Assembly (NCBI RefSeq): GCF_030296595.1
Contig: NZ_AP027731.1
Span: forward strand, 248,001 to 312,000
DNA: 64,000 bases
Source: Naasia aerilata
GTDB taxonomy: Bacteria; Actinomycetota; Actinomycetes; Actinomycetales; Microbacteriaceae
Reading direction: 5' to 3'
Below are positions 19,241 to 28,854 of the stretch, one piece after another; positions within the stretch are counted from its first letter, which is position 1; each line of letters opens with the position of its first letter. The notes below the pieces were generated by a model. The model did no database searches and was not told the DNA's origin. It saw nothing but the letters and a program-made list of their open reading frames with translations. The translations under genes were made by a program, and so were the position numbers.

Positions 19241-19341
19241 CTGATTTCGAGACGCCCGCTCCGCGGGCTCCTCAATCAGCGGGTAGAGAGCTGCGTGCCA
19301 ACCGATGATTGAGGAGCGCCGCAGGCGCGTCTCGAAATCAG
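19241..19341. repeat. intergenic palindromic repeat, GATTTCGAGACGC family
   Basis: The left unit 19241-19278 begins CTGATTTCGAGACGC and ends CTCCTCAATCA. The right unit 19306-19341 is its inverse. Between the matching ends each unit carries a different small GC hairpin. This sequence is common in Microbacteriaceae intergenic regions. It lies between two plus-strand genes of the polymer cluster. Confidence 0.85.
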
Positions 19342-19403
19342 GCCGGTGCAAGCCGGACGGCGGGGCACGGCTGCCGCTCCGAGCCGGTCGGTAGAGTTTC
19401 GCC

Positions 19404-20209
19404 GTGACATCGGCGGCACTCGAGGCTCCCCGCGCGTGCGGGCGACGGGCAGCCGCCGGTACCGCCAGATCCTGTGGCTGCTCACGACCCGCGACCTCAA
19501 GGTCCGCTACTCCACGAGCGCGCTGGGGTACCTCTGGTCGATCCTCGACCCGCTGGTCATGGCGGCCATCTACTGGTTCGTCTTCACCCAGGTCTTCCAG
19601 CGGGATGTCGGCGAGGAGCCCTACATCGTCTTCCTGCTGTCCGCTCTGCTGCCGTGGATGTGGTTCAACGGCGCGGTGGGCGACAGCACGCGGGCCTTCC
19701 TCAAGGAAGCGAAGCTGGTCCGCTCGACGAAGATCCCGCGCACCATCTGGGTCAACCGGCTCGTGCTCTCCAAGGGCATCGAGTTCCTGTTCAGCATCCC
19801 CGTCGTCGCGGTGTTCGCGATCTTCGGCGGCGCGTCGGTGACCCCCGGCCTCGCCCTGCTGCCGGTCGCGATCCTGCTCCAGGCGATCCTGACCGCCGGC
19901 GTCGGGCTCATCGTCGCCCCGCTCGTGGTGTTCTTCCGGGACCTGGAGCGCGCGGTGAAGCTCGCGCTGCGCTTCCTCTTCTACGCCTCGCCGATCATCT
20001 ACTCGACGCACAACCTCCCGGCCGGCCTGCACACCTGGGCGGCCTTCAACCCGCTCAGCGGCGTCTTCAGCCTGTACCGGTCGGCGTTCTTCGCGTCGGA
20101 GCTCGACTGGTATCTGGTCGGGGTCGGCGCCGCGATGTCGGTCCTGCTGTTCGGCATCGGCCTGGCCGTCTTCCGCCGCACGGAGCGCGCCGTGCTGAAG
20201 GAGATCTGA
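19404..20209 (+). CDS. TagG-like ABC-2 polysaccharide/teichoic acid export permease, frame broken as given
   Basis: Permease of about 268 residues with six helices and the family segments LTTRDLKVRYSTSALGYLWS, LDPLVMAAIYWFVF, LLPWMWFNGAVGDSTRAFL and FYASPIIYS. It moves a lipid-linked polymer across the membrane together with the ATPase at 20211. A base is missing in CCCC 19428-19431: the GTG start (19404), six bases after TAGAGT (19392-19397), reads MTSAALEAP, and the added base continues into RVRATGSRRYRQILWL. The ATPase follows after one base, so the two are coupled. Confidence 0.85.
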
Positions 20210-20210
20210 C

Positions 20211-20987
20211 GTGACGAGTCCGACCCGCTCCCCCACGGCGGCCGGAGCACCGGCCGGTCCGGTCATCGAGGTGAAGGACGCAGGCATCCGGTTCCGCCGC
20301 AACCGGCGCGGCCGCCGTACCTTCAAGGACCTCTTTTCGGGCCAGTCCCGCCGCCTGCGGCCGAACGAGTTCTGGGCTCTCAGAGACGTGTCGTTCACGG
20401 TCCGGCCCGGCGAGGCGATCGGGGTCGTCGGCCGCAATGGGCAGGGCAAGTCGACGCTGCTCAAGCTCGTCGCCGAAGTCGTCCTGCCGGACGAGGGCGC
20501 GGTCTCCGTGCGAGCCGGGGTCGCCCCGCTCATCGAGATCACCGGCGGCTTCGTCGACGACCTCACCGTGCGCGAGAACGTCTACCTGACCGCCGGGCTG
20601 CACGGGATGCAGCGGCGCGAGATCGACGAGCGCTTCGACGAGATCATCGAGTTCGCGGAGATCGGCGACTTCCTGGACACCCCGTACAAGCATCTCTCCA
20701 GCGGGATGAAGGTGCGGATCGCGTTCGCGGTGATCTCGCGACTCGAGGAGCCGATCCTGCTCGTCGACGAGGTGCTCGCCGTGGGCGACCGCGGGTTCCG
20801 GGAGAAGTGCTACGCGCGCATCCAGGAGCTGCTGGACGGCGGACGCACCCTGTTCTTCGTCTCGCACAGCGAGCGGGACCTGCGCCGATTCTGCACGCGC
20901 GGCCTGTACCTGGACCGCGGCCGGCTTGCGCTCGACGCGCCCATCGACGAGGTGCTCGCCCGCTACGCGGCCGACACCGGCGCCTGA
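20211..20987 (+). CDS. TagH-like ABC polysaccharide/teichoic acid export ATPase
   Basis: ATPase of 258 residues powering the TagG-like permease. Walker A GRNGQGKST is near residue 80, the signature is HLSSGMKVRIAF and Walker B is ILLVDEVLAVGD. The N-terminal FRRNRRGRRTFKDLFSG loop is typical of the polysaccharide-export subgroup, and the protein lacks the C-terminal carbohydrate-binding extension found in some members. GTG start one base after the permease stop. Confidence 0.9.
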   Translation: MTSPTRSPTAAGAPAGPVIEVKDAGIRFRRNRRGRRTFKDLFSGQSRRLRPNEFWALRDVSFTVRPGEAIGVVGRNGQGKSTLLKLVAEVVLPDEGAVSVRAGVAPLIEITGGFVDDLTVRENVYLTAGLHGMQRREIDERFDEIIEFAEIGDFLDTPYKHLSSGMKVRIAFAVISRLEEPILLVDEVLAVGDRGFREKCYARIQELLDGGRTLFFVSHSERDLRRFCTRGLYLDRGRLALDAPIDEVLARYAADTGA

Positions 20988-21082
20988 CCGCCCCGGCCCG
21001 ACTGCTTCGGTGCCACCGCCCCGGCTCCAGAGGCGCTGTCCACCCCCAGCTTCGCCCGGGAGCGCCCTCGTAGACTGCCCCC

Positions 21083-21916
21083 ATGGCGGAGCAGGACGAA
21101 GTGCCCCAGGTCGTTGTGAAGAATTTCGATCGCCTCCTCAATGTGCAGAGGCCGCTCGTGCTCGCGCACATCCGGGGCATTCGCCGCCGTCATCCGGACG
21201 CCTCCCCGGCTCAGATCATCGCCATCCTCGAGAAGCGGTACCTCGCCGCGGTCACGACCGGCGGGGCAGCAGTGGGCGCCAGCGCTGTCATCCCGGGTGT
21301 GGGCACCGCCGCGTCGCTCGCACTGAGCGGTGTCGAGACCGCTGGATTCCTCGAGGCCAGCGCCCTGTTCGCCCAGTCGGTCGCGGAGGTGCACGGCATC
21401 ACGGTCGTCGAGCCGGAGCGGTCCCGCTCGCTGGTCATGGCGCTGATGCTGGGTGCCGGCGGACAAGACCTGGTGAAGCAGTTCGCCGGGCAGTTCGGCG
21501 GCGGTGGGCTGGCCCGCACCGCGTACTGGGGTGAGCTCATCACCAACAGCCTGCCTCGGACCCTCGTGGGTCAGCTGTCCGAGCGGCTCAAGCGCTCCTT
21601 CGTGCGGCGGTTCGTCGCCCGTCAGGGCACGTCCGTGCTCGGACGGATGGTGCCGTTCGGGGTGGGCGCCGTGCTCGGTGGGACCGGCAACCACCTGCTC
21701 GGCCGTCGCGTGATCAAGTCCGCCAGGGAGGCCTTCCCGCCCGCCCCGCTGCTGCTCCGGAACGAGTTGGAGCCGCAGCCCCGGCGCGCGACCGACGACA
21801 CTCTCAGGAGCGTGCGCCGCGGGCCGCGCCTGTCGCTGCCGCGCCGGCGCGGCAAGGGCGGTGCAGAGCCTGAGTCGGCGAACCCGACCTCCGCGCTGGG
21901 GCCCGGCACGGACTGA
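21083..21916 (+). CDS. conserved hypothetical protein with Gly/Ala hydrophobic core
   Basis: Protein of 277 residues, family known in Actinobacteria but of unknown role. The N-terminus (VKNFDRLLNVQRPLVLAHIR) is helical and charged. Two Gly/Ala-rich hydrophobic stretches follow (GGAAVGASAVIPGVGTAASL; MVPFGVGAVLGGTGNHLLG), which could contact membrane. The tail is very basic and Pro-rich. The ATG lies six bases after TAGACT (21071-21076), so it is leaderless and transcribed apart from the ABC genes. Only its location suggests a link to the polymer cluster. Confidence 0.65.
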   Translation: MAEQDEVPQVVVKNFDRLLNVQRPLVLAHIRGIRRRHPDASPAQIIAILEKRYLAAVTTGGAAVGASAVIPGVGTAASLALSGVETAGFLEASALFAQSVAEVHGITVVEPERSRSLVMALMLGAGGQDLVKQFAGQFGGGGLARTAYWGELITNSLPRTLVGQLSERLKRSFVRRFVARQGTSVLGRMVPFGVGAVLGGTGNHLLGRRVIKSAREAFPPAPLLLRNELEPQPRRATDDTLRSVRRGPRLSLPRRRGKGGAEPESANPTSALGPGTD

Positions 21917-21934
21917 CCCCGCGGGCGACGCTGT

Positions 21935-23212
21935 TCAGTCGTCGGCGTCGTCCTCCGACTCCCCGCCGTGGTCCAAGGGTCCGTCCGCCTCGTGCAGCGC
22001 GGCGTGCCGCTCCCACTCCTCCAGCAGCTGGTCGACGGCCGCGTGGAACCGGGCCGTCGCCGCGCCGGGCGTCGTGTCGCCGAAGTAGTGCTCGACCCAG
22101 CCGCGCAGCCGTGCCGCCGCGGCCTCGTCGTGCGAGAGGTCCTCGACCCGCTGTACGACGTCGGCCGCCTGGTCAGCGGTGAGCCACTCGGCGTCGCTCA
22201 GATAACCACCGGCGTCGATCTCGGCCTCGGGATCGAGCGGCCGCGTCACGAGTAGCGGCTTTCCGGTGGCGAGCCGGTCATAGACCATGGCCGAGATGTC
22301 GGCGATCATCATGTCCGCCGCGCCGAGCTGCCAGCCGACCTCGGCACCGGTGTCGTAGATGTGCCGAGCCGACGGGTCCGCGGCGTTCGCCCGGGCGATC
22401 ATGTCGATGATCTCCCGGTTCGCGGCGCCATAGGCGGCATCCACTACGCCGCTGCGGGGATGCGGGCGGTAGATCACGCGGTGACGGCCCGTCGCGAGGA
22501 GCGCCCGGACCAGAGCCACGCCGTGCGACGCCACCGAGCCGTAGGCGGCGCCCGCACGGTCGCCCTCCCACGTCGGCGCGTAGAGCACCACAGAGCGCTC
22601 ATCCGGAGGGAACGGAAGCGTGCCCGAGTAGTAGTCGGCCTGCGGACGGCCGATCGGCAGCGCGCGCTTGTCGAAGTCGTAGTCCCAGAGGACCCGGCCG
22701 AGCCGCTCCCGCGCGGCTTGGCCGGCGATGAGGCTGTAGTCGTACGCCTTGAACTGGTTCGTGGTCATGTACATCTTGTCGCTCTCGCCGTGATTGATGA
22801 ACACGTGCCAGCGGCGGCTGTACCGCATCATCTGGAAGTTGCGCGCGTTCTGGTTCACGTAGAGGACGAGCTTGAGCGGCTGCTCGGCGATGATCCGCTC
22901 GAGGTCGGTCACGAGCCGCACGTAGGCGACGGGAAGCGGCGACTCCTCGAGGAGCTGGAGGGCGCCGGAAGCCGTGCGGCTGAGGACGAGCACCGGATGC
23001 CGCTTGCTCAGCTCGAGCAGCGGCTCGTACCACTGCCGCAGCTGGTACAGGTTGACGGCGCCGTCGGCGAAGTAGACCGCGATCTCGTAGTGCTGCTTCG
23101 GCAGCGGCTTCCGGGTCCGCAGACGCTGGGCGAGGCGGTTCCGGTCCGCTCGGCCCCGCACCAGCCGGTCGACCATCCGCCAGGCCAGCTTGGCGTCATT
23201 CAGCACACCCAC
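21935..23212 (-). CDS. CDP-glycerol glycerophosphotransferase-family protein (TagB/TagF-like)
   Basis: Protein of 425 residues of the GT-B-fold family that transfers glycerol- or polyol-phosphate from CDP-alcohols onto a lipid-linked acceptor. Segments FINHGESDKMYM, LYAPTWEGDR, IYRPHPRSG and ADMMIADISAMVYDRLATGKPLLV are typical; His of NHGES and of RPHP are catalytic candidates. No membrane helix; membrane-associated by basic patches. The C-terminus is acidic. The GTG at 23212 is six bases after TACCCT (23224-23219), leaderless and separate from the glycosyltransferase 25 bp upstream. Confidence 0.83.
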   Translation of the reverse strand: MGVLNDAKLAWRMVDRLVRGRADRNRLAQRLRTRKPLPKQHYEIAVYFADGAVNLYQLRQWYEPLLELSKRHPVLVLSRTASGALQLLEESPLPVAYVRLVTDLERIIAEQPLKLVLYVNQNARNFQMMRYSRRWHVFINHGESDKMYMTTNQFKAYDYSLIAGQAARERLGRVLWDYDFDKRALPIGRPQADYYSGTLPFPPDERSVVLYAPTWEGDRAGAAYGSVASHGVALVRALLATGRHRVIYRPHPRSGVVDAAYGAANREIIDMIARANAADPSARHIYDTGAEVGWQLGAADMMIADISAMVYDRLATGKPLLVTRPLDPEAEIDAGGYLSDAEWLTADQAADVVQRVEDLSHDEAAAARLRGWVEHYFGDTTPGAATARFHAAVDQLLEEWERHAALHEADGPLDHGGESEDDADD

Positions 23213-23237
23213 CCGCCCAGGGTAACGGCGGCCCGGG

Positions 23238-24125
23238 TCAGACGATCGGCGGACGCCCCGCCGCGGTCATCCTGGCGACCGTGCGCCAGGACAGCTGCCG
23301 GCGGCCGCCCGGGTCGACGCGCCACCCCTCCATCCACCCGCCGAGCCAGGCCCGCAGGCCCGCGGGCCGGCGGGCGAACCGCAGGGCCTGGATGGCCGTC
23401 CAGGCGCCGACGTAGAGCGGGATGAGCGGGAGAGGCAGGTTGCGGCGAGCCAGCCAGACGCGATTCCGCGCGTTGAGCCGGTAGTAGTACGCATGCCGCG
23501 TCTGCTGGATGACGGGGTGGTGCGCGACCAGCTCCCCCGCGTACCAGGCGCGGCGACCCGTGTCCCACACCCGCCACGCGAGCTCTATGCCCTCGTGAGC
23601 ATAGAAGTACGGACCGCCCCAGCCGCCGGCCTCGTCGAACACGGCGCGCGGCAGGAGGACCGCCCCCTCCCAGCAGGAGAACACGGGGCTCGAGTGCGTG
23701 GGGTCGCCCTTGCGGATGCGCGGGATCCAGCGGCGCGGCGACGCGGTGCCCGAGGGATCGACCACGCGCGGCTGGATCAGGCCGAGGCTCGGATCGGCGC
23801 GGATCAGTGCGACGGCGTCCGCGAGGAACGTGCGCGAGGCGAGCGAGGCATCGTCGTCGAGGAAGAAGAGGAACTCCCCGGACACTGCGGCGACGCCCGC
23901 GTTGCGGCCCGCGGGGATGCCGAGGTTCTCCGAGAGGGCGAGAGGGCGAGTGACGTCCGGAAGGCCATCGGGCAGCGTCGCCGGGTCCCAGCCGTTGCCG
24001 ACGACGACGACGTCGAGGTGTACGCCGGACTGGTCGAGAAGTCTCTGCAGGCCGCGGCGCAGCTCGTCGGGCCTGGTCCCCTGCGTGAGGACCACGACTC
24101 CGATCGTGGGATCAGCCGCGGACAC
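23238..24125 (-). CDS. family 2 glycosyltransferase
   Basis: GT-A glycosyltransferase of 295 residues. It begins TIGVVVLTQGTRPDELRRGL, with the nucleotide-sugar site ENLGIPAGRNAGVAAVSGEF, the DxD motif FLDDDAS, and an acceptor-side YFYAHEGIELAWRVWDTGRR (ED-like general base). The basic C-terminus suggests membrane attachment. The GTG at 24125 overlaps the CDP-alcohol phosphotransferase by 14 bases, so the two are coupled. The sugar is unknown. Confidence 0.85.
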   Translation of the reverse strand: MSAADPTIGVVVLTQGTRPDELRRGLQRLLDQSGVHLDVVVVGNGWDPATLPDGLPDVTRPLALSENLGIPAGRNAGVAAVSGEFLFFLDDDASLASRTFLADAVALIRADPSLGLIQPRVVDPSGTASPRRWIPRIRKGDPTHSSPVFSCWEGAVLLPRAVFDEAGGWGGPYFYAHEGIELAWRVWDTGRRAWYAGELVAHHPVIQQTRHAYYYRLNARNRVWLARRNLPLPLIPLYVGAWTAIQALRFARRPAGLRAWLGGWMEGWRVDPGGRRQLSWRTVARMTAAGRPPIV

Positions 24126-24948
24126 GCTTGGAGGCGAGGATCGCCACGAAGTGACCGATGAGAGCCAGCAGCGCGAGCGGGACGAGGAGCCCGACCATCC
24201 AGCGGTCCGCCAGCAGCTCCGCATCGGCGCGACCGGCGAGGGCGAGGAGCAGCCCGATCACCGCGAAGGCGAAGGCGATCAGGGTCAGCTCCACCGAGTG
24301 GTAGAGGCGGTGGAAGGGCACGAATCGAGCGGCGCGGCGCAGGCGGGCGACGAGGCGCTGCGAGGGGACCGCCTCATCCCGGTGGTCTGCGAGCTTCTCG
24401 AGGCCGGCGTTCGCCCGGGCGACGTGCACCATGTCGTTGAGCGCCTTGTTGAGCACGATGACGAGCGCGAGCAGGAGCCCGAGCGTGGTCCACAGGAAGT
24501 CCTCGGGAGCGTCGAAGGGGAAACCGGCCGCGCGGATGCCGAGGGCGATCGGGATGAGCGCCTCGGTCGTGTAGTGGCCGACCTTGTCGAGGAAGACACC
24601 GGCGGGCGACGACGTCCCGCGCCAGCGCGCGACCTCGCCGTCGCAGCAGTCGACGAGCATCTGCAGCTGCCCGAGCACGACCGCGAGCAGCGCACCGCCG
24701 ACGCCGGGGATGAGGAGGGCGGCCGCCGTGGACCACCCGACCAGGATCATCAGGCCCGTCACGCCGTTGGCGCTGATCGAGGTCCGCAGCAGCACCCACG
24801 TCAGGTACGGCGAGAGACGCCTGAGGTACAGCGAGGCCGTCCAGTGCTCGGCGTTGCGGCGCTGCCGGACCTCGGGCGGCTGCGCGACGGTGCGCAGCTC
24901 GGCGATGGAGGTGGGCGGGGCAGTCCGGGGCGCGGACGCAGCGGGCAT
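24112..24948 (-). CDS. CDP-alcohol phosphatidyltransferase-family protein with variant motif
   Basis: Membrane protein of 278 residues with about six helices. The family motif D-x2-D-G-x2-A-R-x8-G-x3-D-x3-D is present as D100, D103, G104, A107, R108, G117 and D121, but the last Asp, usually the catalytic base, is His125 (DKVGHY). It should transfer a phospho-alcohol from a CDP-activated donor, and the nucleotidyltransferase at 18530 may make that donor. The ATG at 24948 or a GTG at 24954 that overlaps the upstream stop can be the start. Coupled to glycosyltransferases on both sides. Confidence 0.8.
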   Translation of the reverse strand: MPAASAPRTAPPTSIAELRTVAQPPEVRQRRNAEHWTASLYLRRLSPYLTWVLLRTSISANGVTGLMILVGWSTAAALLIPGVGGALLAVVLGQLQMLVDCCDGEVARWRGTSSPAGVFLDKVGHYTTEALIPIALGIRAAGFPFDAPEDFLWTTLGLLLALVIVLNKALNDMVHVARANAGLEKLADHRDEAVPSQRLVARLRRAARFVPFHRLYHSVELTLIAFAFAVIGLLLALAGRADAELLADRWMVGLLVPLALLALIGHFVAILASKRVRG

Positions 24949-24950
24949 CG

Positions 24951-26041
24951 TCACCTTCCGGTGTAGGCCTGGATGTTGCGGGTGAGCTTCGCGACGCCGA
25001 AGAAGAATCCGATGCCCCAGCAGTAGTGAATGCACGGCAACACTAGAAGAAACCAGGTCGCGGTGCGGACGCCGTGCCGGGCGGCGACCAGCAGGGTCGC
25101 GAGCACGACGAAGGCGACGTAGACGGCCGGCATCGCGAAGCCGATCAGCGGCCACCGGGAGCCGTGCCCGAGCGCGAGCCGGACGACGCCGAAGAGGCCG
25201 AGGAGGAGGCCCACCGCGACCGCGAGCACCATGGCGGGCGGGACGAAGTAGCGCAGGCCGTTCGCGGACGTGTAGCGCCGAGCCAGCTCGCCGCGCCACA
25301 TCCCGGTGCTGAGGAACTGGCGGGCGAGCCGCGAGTAGCTGGAGCGCGGGCGGTAGGTGACGCGCAGGGCAGGGTTGAACCAGACCGTGTCGCCCTGCTC
25401 ACGGAGCCGACGATTCAGCTCCCAGTCCTGCCCGCGGCGGATGTTCTCGTCGAAGAGGCCGGCGGCCTCCAGCCGGTCCCGGCGGAAGACTCCGAGGTAC
25501 ACGGTGTCGGCCGGTCCCTCCTCGCCGCCCACGTGGTGGGGCGTGCCGCCGAGGCCGACGCGCGAGCCGTAGGCGAGGGCGACCGCGGTCTCGAAGGGCG
25601 TCTTGCCCTCCGCCGCCATGACTCCCCCGACGTTCGCGGCACCGGTCCGCAGCAGCGTCTCCACGGCGATGCGGGTGTAGTCGGTCGGCAGCTGCGAGTG
25701 AGCGTCGACCCGGACGACGATCGGGTTCACGGTGGCCCGGATCGCGATGTTGAGGCCCTCGGGGGTCGTCCCCAGCTCGTTGGGAGCGGTCCGGATCCGG
25801 GGATCCGCGAGCTGCATGCGCCGCACGACCGCATCCGTGCCGTCCGTGCTCGGACCCAGCGCGAGCATGACGTCGAAGTCGCCCGCGTAGTCCTGGGCGA
25901 TGAGGCTGGCGACCGCGGCCTCGATGTGGTCAGCCTCGTTGAGGACGGGCATCACGTACGAGACGGCGGGAAGCGGCCCCAGAGGCGCGGTCTCGCCGGA
26001 ACCCCCGGCGTCGGACGGGGATCCGGGTGATGCTCAGCCAT
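24951..26041 (-). CDS. membrane-anchored family 2 glycosyltransferase, frame broken near start as given
   Basis: Glycosyltransferase of about 363 residues with an N-terminal GT-A domain (YVMPVLNEADHIEAAV; VRVDAHSQLP as the DxD-type site; DENIRRGQDWELNRRLREQG for acceptor and base) and three or four C-terminal helices. As given the frame opens only at about 25955. Adding one base to CCCCC 26002-26006 extends it to MAEHHPDPRPTPGG at ATG 26041, which is nine bases after a TACACT box. The following CDP-alcohol gene overlaps its stop, so this is the first gene of a three-gene unit. Confidence 0.83.
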
Positions 26042-26122
26042 CGTTTCCGGAGTGTATCAGCGGCGCGTGTCCCCGCCGTTTCGCAGGCGGGCAGGGGCCG
26101 GGGCCCCGCCCGCGCGAACGGA

Positions 26123-26161
26123 AGCGGCGGCCGGCGCGAGAGAATCGCACTGGCCGCCGCT
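26123..26161 (-). terminator. inverted repeat downstream of htrA
   Basis: AGCGGCGGCC (26123-26132) and GGCCGCCGCT (26152-26161) form a perfect ten-base stem with a 19-base loop, 18 bases past the htrA stop. No U tract. Probably ends htrA transcription before the divergent-facing glycosyltransferase promoter. Confidence 0.5.
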
Positions 26162-26178
26162 GACGGGGTCGCGAGAGA

Positions 26179-27815
26179 TCAGAGCTTCAGCGTCCCGAGG
26201 GTCACCGTGGCGGTCTCGGTCTTGCCGTTGCGGACGTAGGTCAGCTCCGCCTTGGCACCCGCGGCGAGGTAGCGGACCTGGGCCGTGAGGTCGGTCTGCG
26301 AGGTGACCGGCTTGCCGTTGAACCCGGTGATGATGTCGCCCTTCTGCAGGCCCGCCGTCGCGGCCGCACCACCCGCGGAGACGCTGTCGATGTAGGCGCC
26401 GGCGACATCTGCGTTCGCGTCCTGGGCGGTCGAGTCGGCGACCGTCGCGCCGAGGAGCCCGTGCGTCGCGGCGCCGTTGTCGATGATCTCGGCGGCGACG
26501 CGCTTGGCGAGGTTCGCCGGGATGGCGAAGCCCACGCCGATGCTTCCGCTCTGACCGCCCGAGCTCGACCCGGCGCTGGCGATGGCCACGTTGACGCCGA
26601 TCAGCTCGCCGCTCGCGTTGAGCAGGGCGCCACCCGAGTTGCCGGGGTTGATCGCGGCGTCGGTCTGAATCACCGGGAGCGCGATGCTGCTCGAGGCGCC
26701 CGTCGTGCTCGGCTGCTGGCCGGGGAGGTCGAAGTTCCAGAAGTCGAACGGCCCCTGGGAGCCGTCCCCGCCCTGGTCGCCCTGGTCGCTGGTGTCGTCA
26801 CCGGACCGGTCCGGCACCGCGGAGGACGCGACGGTGATGCTGCGGTTGAGGGCGCTGACGATGCCGTCGGTGACCGTGCCGCTGAGGCCGAGGGGGCGCC
26901 GATGGCGACCGCCGAGTCGCCGACGTTGAGCTTGTCGGAGTCCGCGAAGGTCATCGGGGTCATGCCGCTCGCGCCGGTCAGCTTGATGACCGCGAGGTCG
27001 ACGATCGGGTCCGTGCCGACGACGGTGGCGTCGTAGATGTGCCCGTCGTGGGTCGTGACCTGCACCTTCGCATCCGCGGTGGCGCCGTCCAGCGTGACGA
27101 CGTGCGTGTTCGTCAGGACGTAGCCGTCGGCGCTCAGCACGATGCCCGAGCCGGTGCCGGCGGAGTCGCTGCCGCTCACCGAGATCGTGACCACCGAGGG
27201 CGATGCCTTGGCGGCGACGGCGGTGACCGTGGTCGCATCCGTGGTCCGGTTGACGGTGACGTTCGGAGCGGTGGCCGACGAGGTCGTGACGTTGTCGCTG
27301 TCGCCGCTGCTCGCGAGAGCGTAGATGCCGGCTCCGGTGCCACCGCCGATGAGCGCGCCCACGGCGAGCGCTCCGATCACGGGGAGCACGATGCCGCGGC
27401 GCCGAGCCGGCCGGTCAGCGGTGGTCGTCGTGGTGGTGCTGGTGCCGTTCGTCGCGGCGGGGCCGAAGGAGGATCCGTCACCCGTCGAGGGCGCGGCGTA
27501 CGCAGCAGTCGGCGCGGTCGGCGCCGGGTACGCGGCGGTCGGACCCGTCGGCGCGGGGTACGCGGCGGTCGGCGCGGTCGGCGTGGTCGGCGTGGTCGGC
27601 GTGGTCGCGTAGCTGGGCGCGACGCCGGGGGCCTGGGGCGGCTGCTGCTCGGCGGGGCTGGCGGCGCCGGTCGGAGAGGTGACGGGCGTCTCCGGCGCTG
27701 CGGCGGACGGCTGGGGGATGCGCTCGGTGGCGCCTTCGGTGGTGCGCGCGTCCGTGGTGGGGACCTCGCGCTGGTCACCCTGCTGACCCTCGGGGGCCTG
27801 CGGGTTCTCTGTCAT
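26179..27815 (-). CDS. membrane-anchored HtrA/DegP-type serine protease with PDZ domain, frame broken as given
   Basis: Envelope quality-control protease of about 545 residues. It has a cytosolic Pro/Thr/Ala-rich region of about 140 residues with TTPTT and AAYPAPT repeats, one transmembrane helix (VIGALAVGALIGGGTGAGIY), a trypsin-like domain with His in LTNTHVV, Asp in DPIVDLAVIKL and Ser in NPGNSGGALL, and one PDZ domain (KGDIITGFNGKPV). The frame is lost at GGGGG 26892-26896 (inside VAIGAPLGLSGTV) and one added base repairs it. GGAG eight bases before the ATG at 27815 decides the start. Confidence 0.9.
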
Positions 27816-28020
27816 GGTGGTGCTCCTCTCAGTGCACTCAGCTTGGCTCGCCTCGCTGGACGAACCACTAACCGCTACTGAGGAGGGTCGAAGGAAATCC
27901 TATGAAAGGGCTATCGAACCTCAGCGGCGCACTGATGCAGGTGCTGGGTTCAGCATGTCAGGGCTGGTCCGCATTCCCCTGAGACAGGATCCGCGCCACA
28001 TTGCCAGGTCGCGCTCGGTG
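27816..28020. other. 205-bp spacer between htrA and secreted protein
   Basis: Holds the htrA leader with its GGAG ribosome site on the minus strand. A 26-codon plus-strand reading frame starts at an ATG near 27902 but has no visible ribosome site or other support. G+C is lower than in the flanks. Nothing else recognised. Confidence 0.4.
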
Positions 28021-28854
28021 TCAGCAGCCCGGACCGCTGGTCGCCGTGCAGTCTCCGGTCACCAGCATCGTGGTCGCCGTGACGACCACCACCGGGAACG
28101 GTGCCCCGGTGACATCGAGGGTGCCGCTGACCGCGGTCCAGTCGGGTCCGAGGAACCGGTACTCGGCGCCGTAGGTGGTGGTCAGCGTCGCGCTGACCGT
28201 TCCCCGCTCCCGGTAGACATGGCTGGTCGGCGTCGGCGACAGCTCGTCGAGCCCGAGCTCCGACCACGGCGCTCCCGCCTCGACGGTCGTGCGGGTCTCC
28301 CCGTCGCCGTAGCTCCACGTGTAGGAGAGGGGTGTGAACCGCACCTCCGCGCGCTCCCCCAGCAGCTCCCCCGGCACCACCTCCTGCTCGGCGCCCGCGA
28401 CGAAGTTCGCCGGCGTGCCGACGATCGCCCATCCGTTCGGCTCTGCCGTCAGCACAGGAGGAGTCGGCCGGAAGCTCTCCAGGTCCGCCATGGTGAGAAC
28501 CCGGAACGGAAGGTCCGTTCCGCCGAGCGTCACCGAGATGTCATTGCGGCAGATCAGCTGCGCGGCGACGGCGTCGGTGGAGCCGCAGTCGTTCGCGTTG
28601 CGGTACACGAACTCGACGGTGGGGGTGGAGGAGTCGGGGGCCGTCAACCGCCCTTCCTCCCGCCCCTCGGTATCACGCGAATCGGCAGATACCTCGACCG
28701 CATCGTCGTGAACTGAGGCACTCGTTGAAGGACAGTGTCCTGTGCGCAGCTCAAAATCCGAACAAGGAGGCTCTTCAGCCATATGCCCAGCGACCAGGAG
28801 CGGTAGAAGGATCACCGCTGGGCCGAGCCACGTCGCTAGCACTGATCGGCCCAC
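28021..28854 (-). CDS. secreted PKD-like domain protein
   Basis: Protein of 277 residues with an N-terminal hydrophobic export segment (VLATWLGPAVILLPLLVAGH), a Ser/Asp-rich linker, and a C-terminal beta-sandwich segment. The motif YTWSYGDGET, the later TSHVYRERGTVSATLTTTY and six Cys in pairs suggest a PKD-like fold exposed outside the cell. Its GTG start lies inside the end of the lipoprotein gene (19-base overlap), so the two form one unit. Base composition is lower in G+C than its neighbours. The ligand is unknown. Confidence 0.65.
   Translation of the reverse strand: MGRSVLATWLGPAVILLPLLVAGHMAEEPPCSDFELRTGHCPSTSASVHDDAVEVSADSRDTEGREEGRLTAPDSSTPTVEFVYRNANDCGSTDAVAAQLICRNDISVTLGGTDLPFRVLTMADLESFRPTPPVLTAEPNGWAIVGTPANFVAGAEQEVVPGELLGERAEVRFTPLSYTWSYGDGETRTTVEAGAPWSELGLDELSPTPTSHVYRERGTVSATLTTTYGAEYRFLGPDWTAVSGTLDVTGAPFPVVVVTATTMLVTGDCTATSGPGC

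Noticed and set aside
27902-27982. Short plus-strand peptide gene in the htrA spacer
   Set aside because: Only 26 codons, no ribosome site and no support beyond an open frame.
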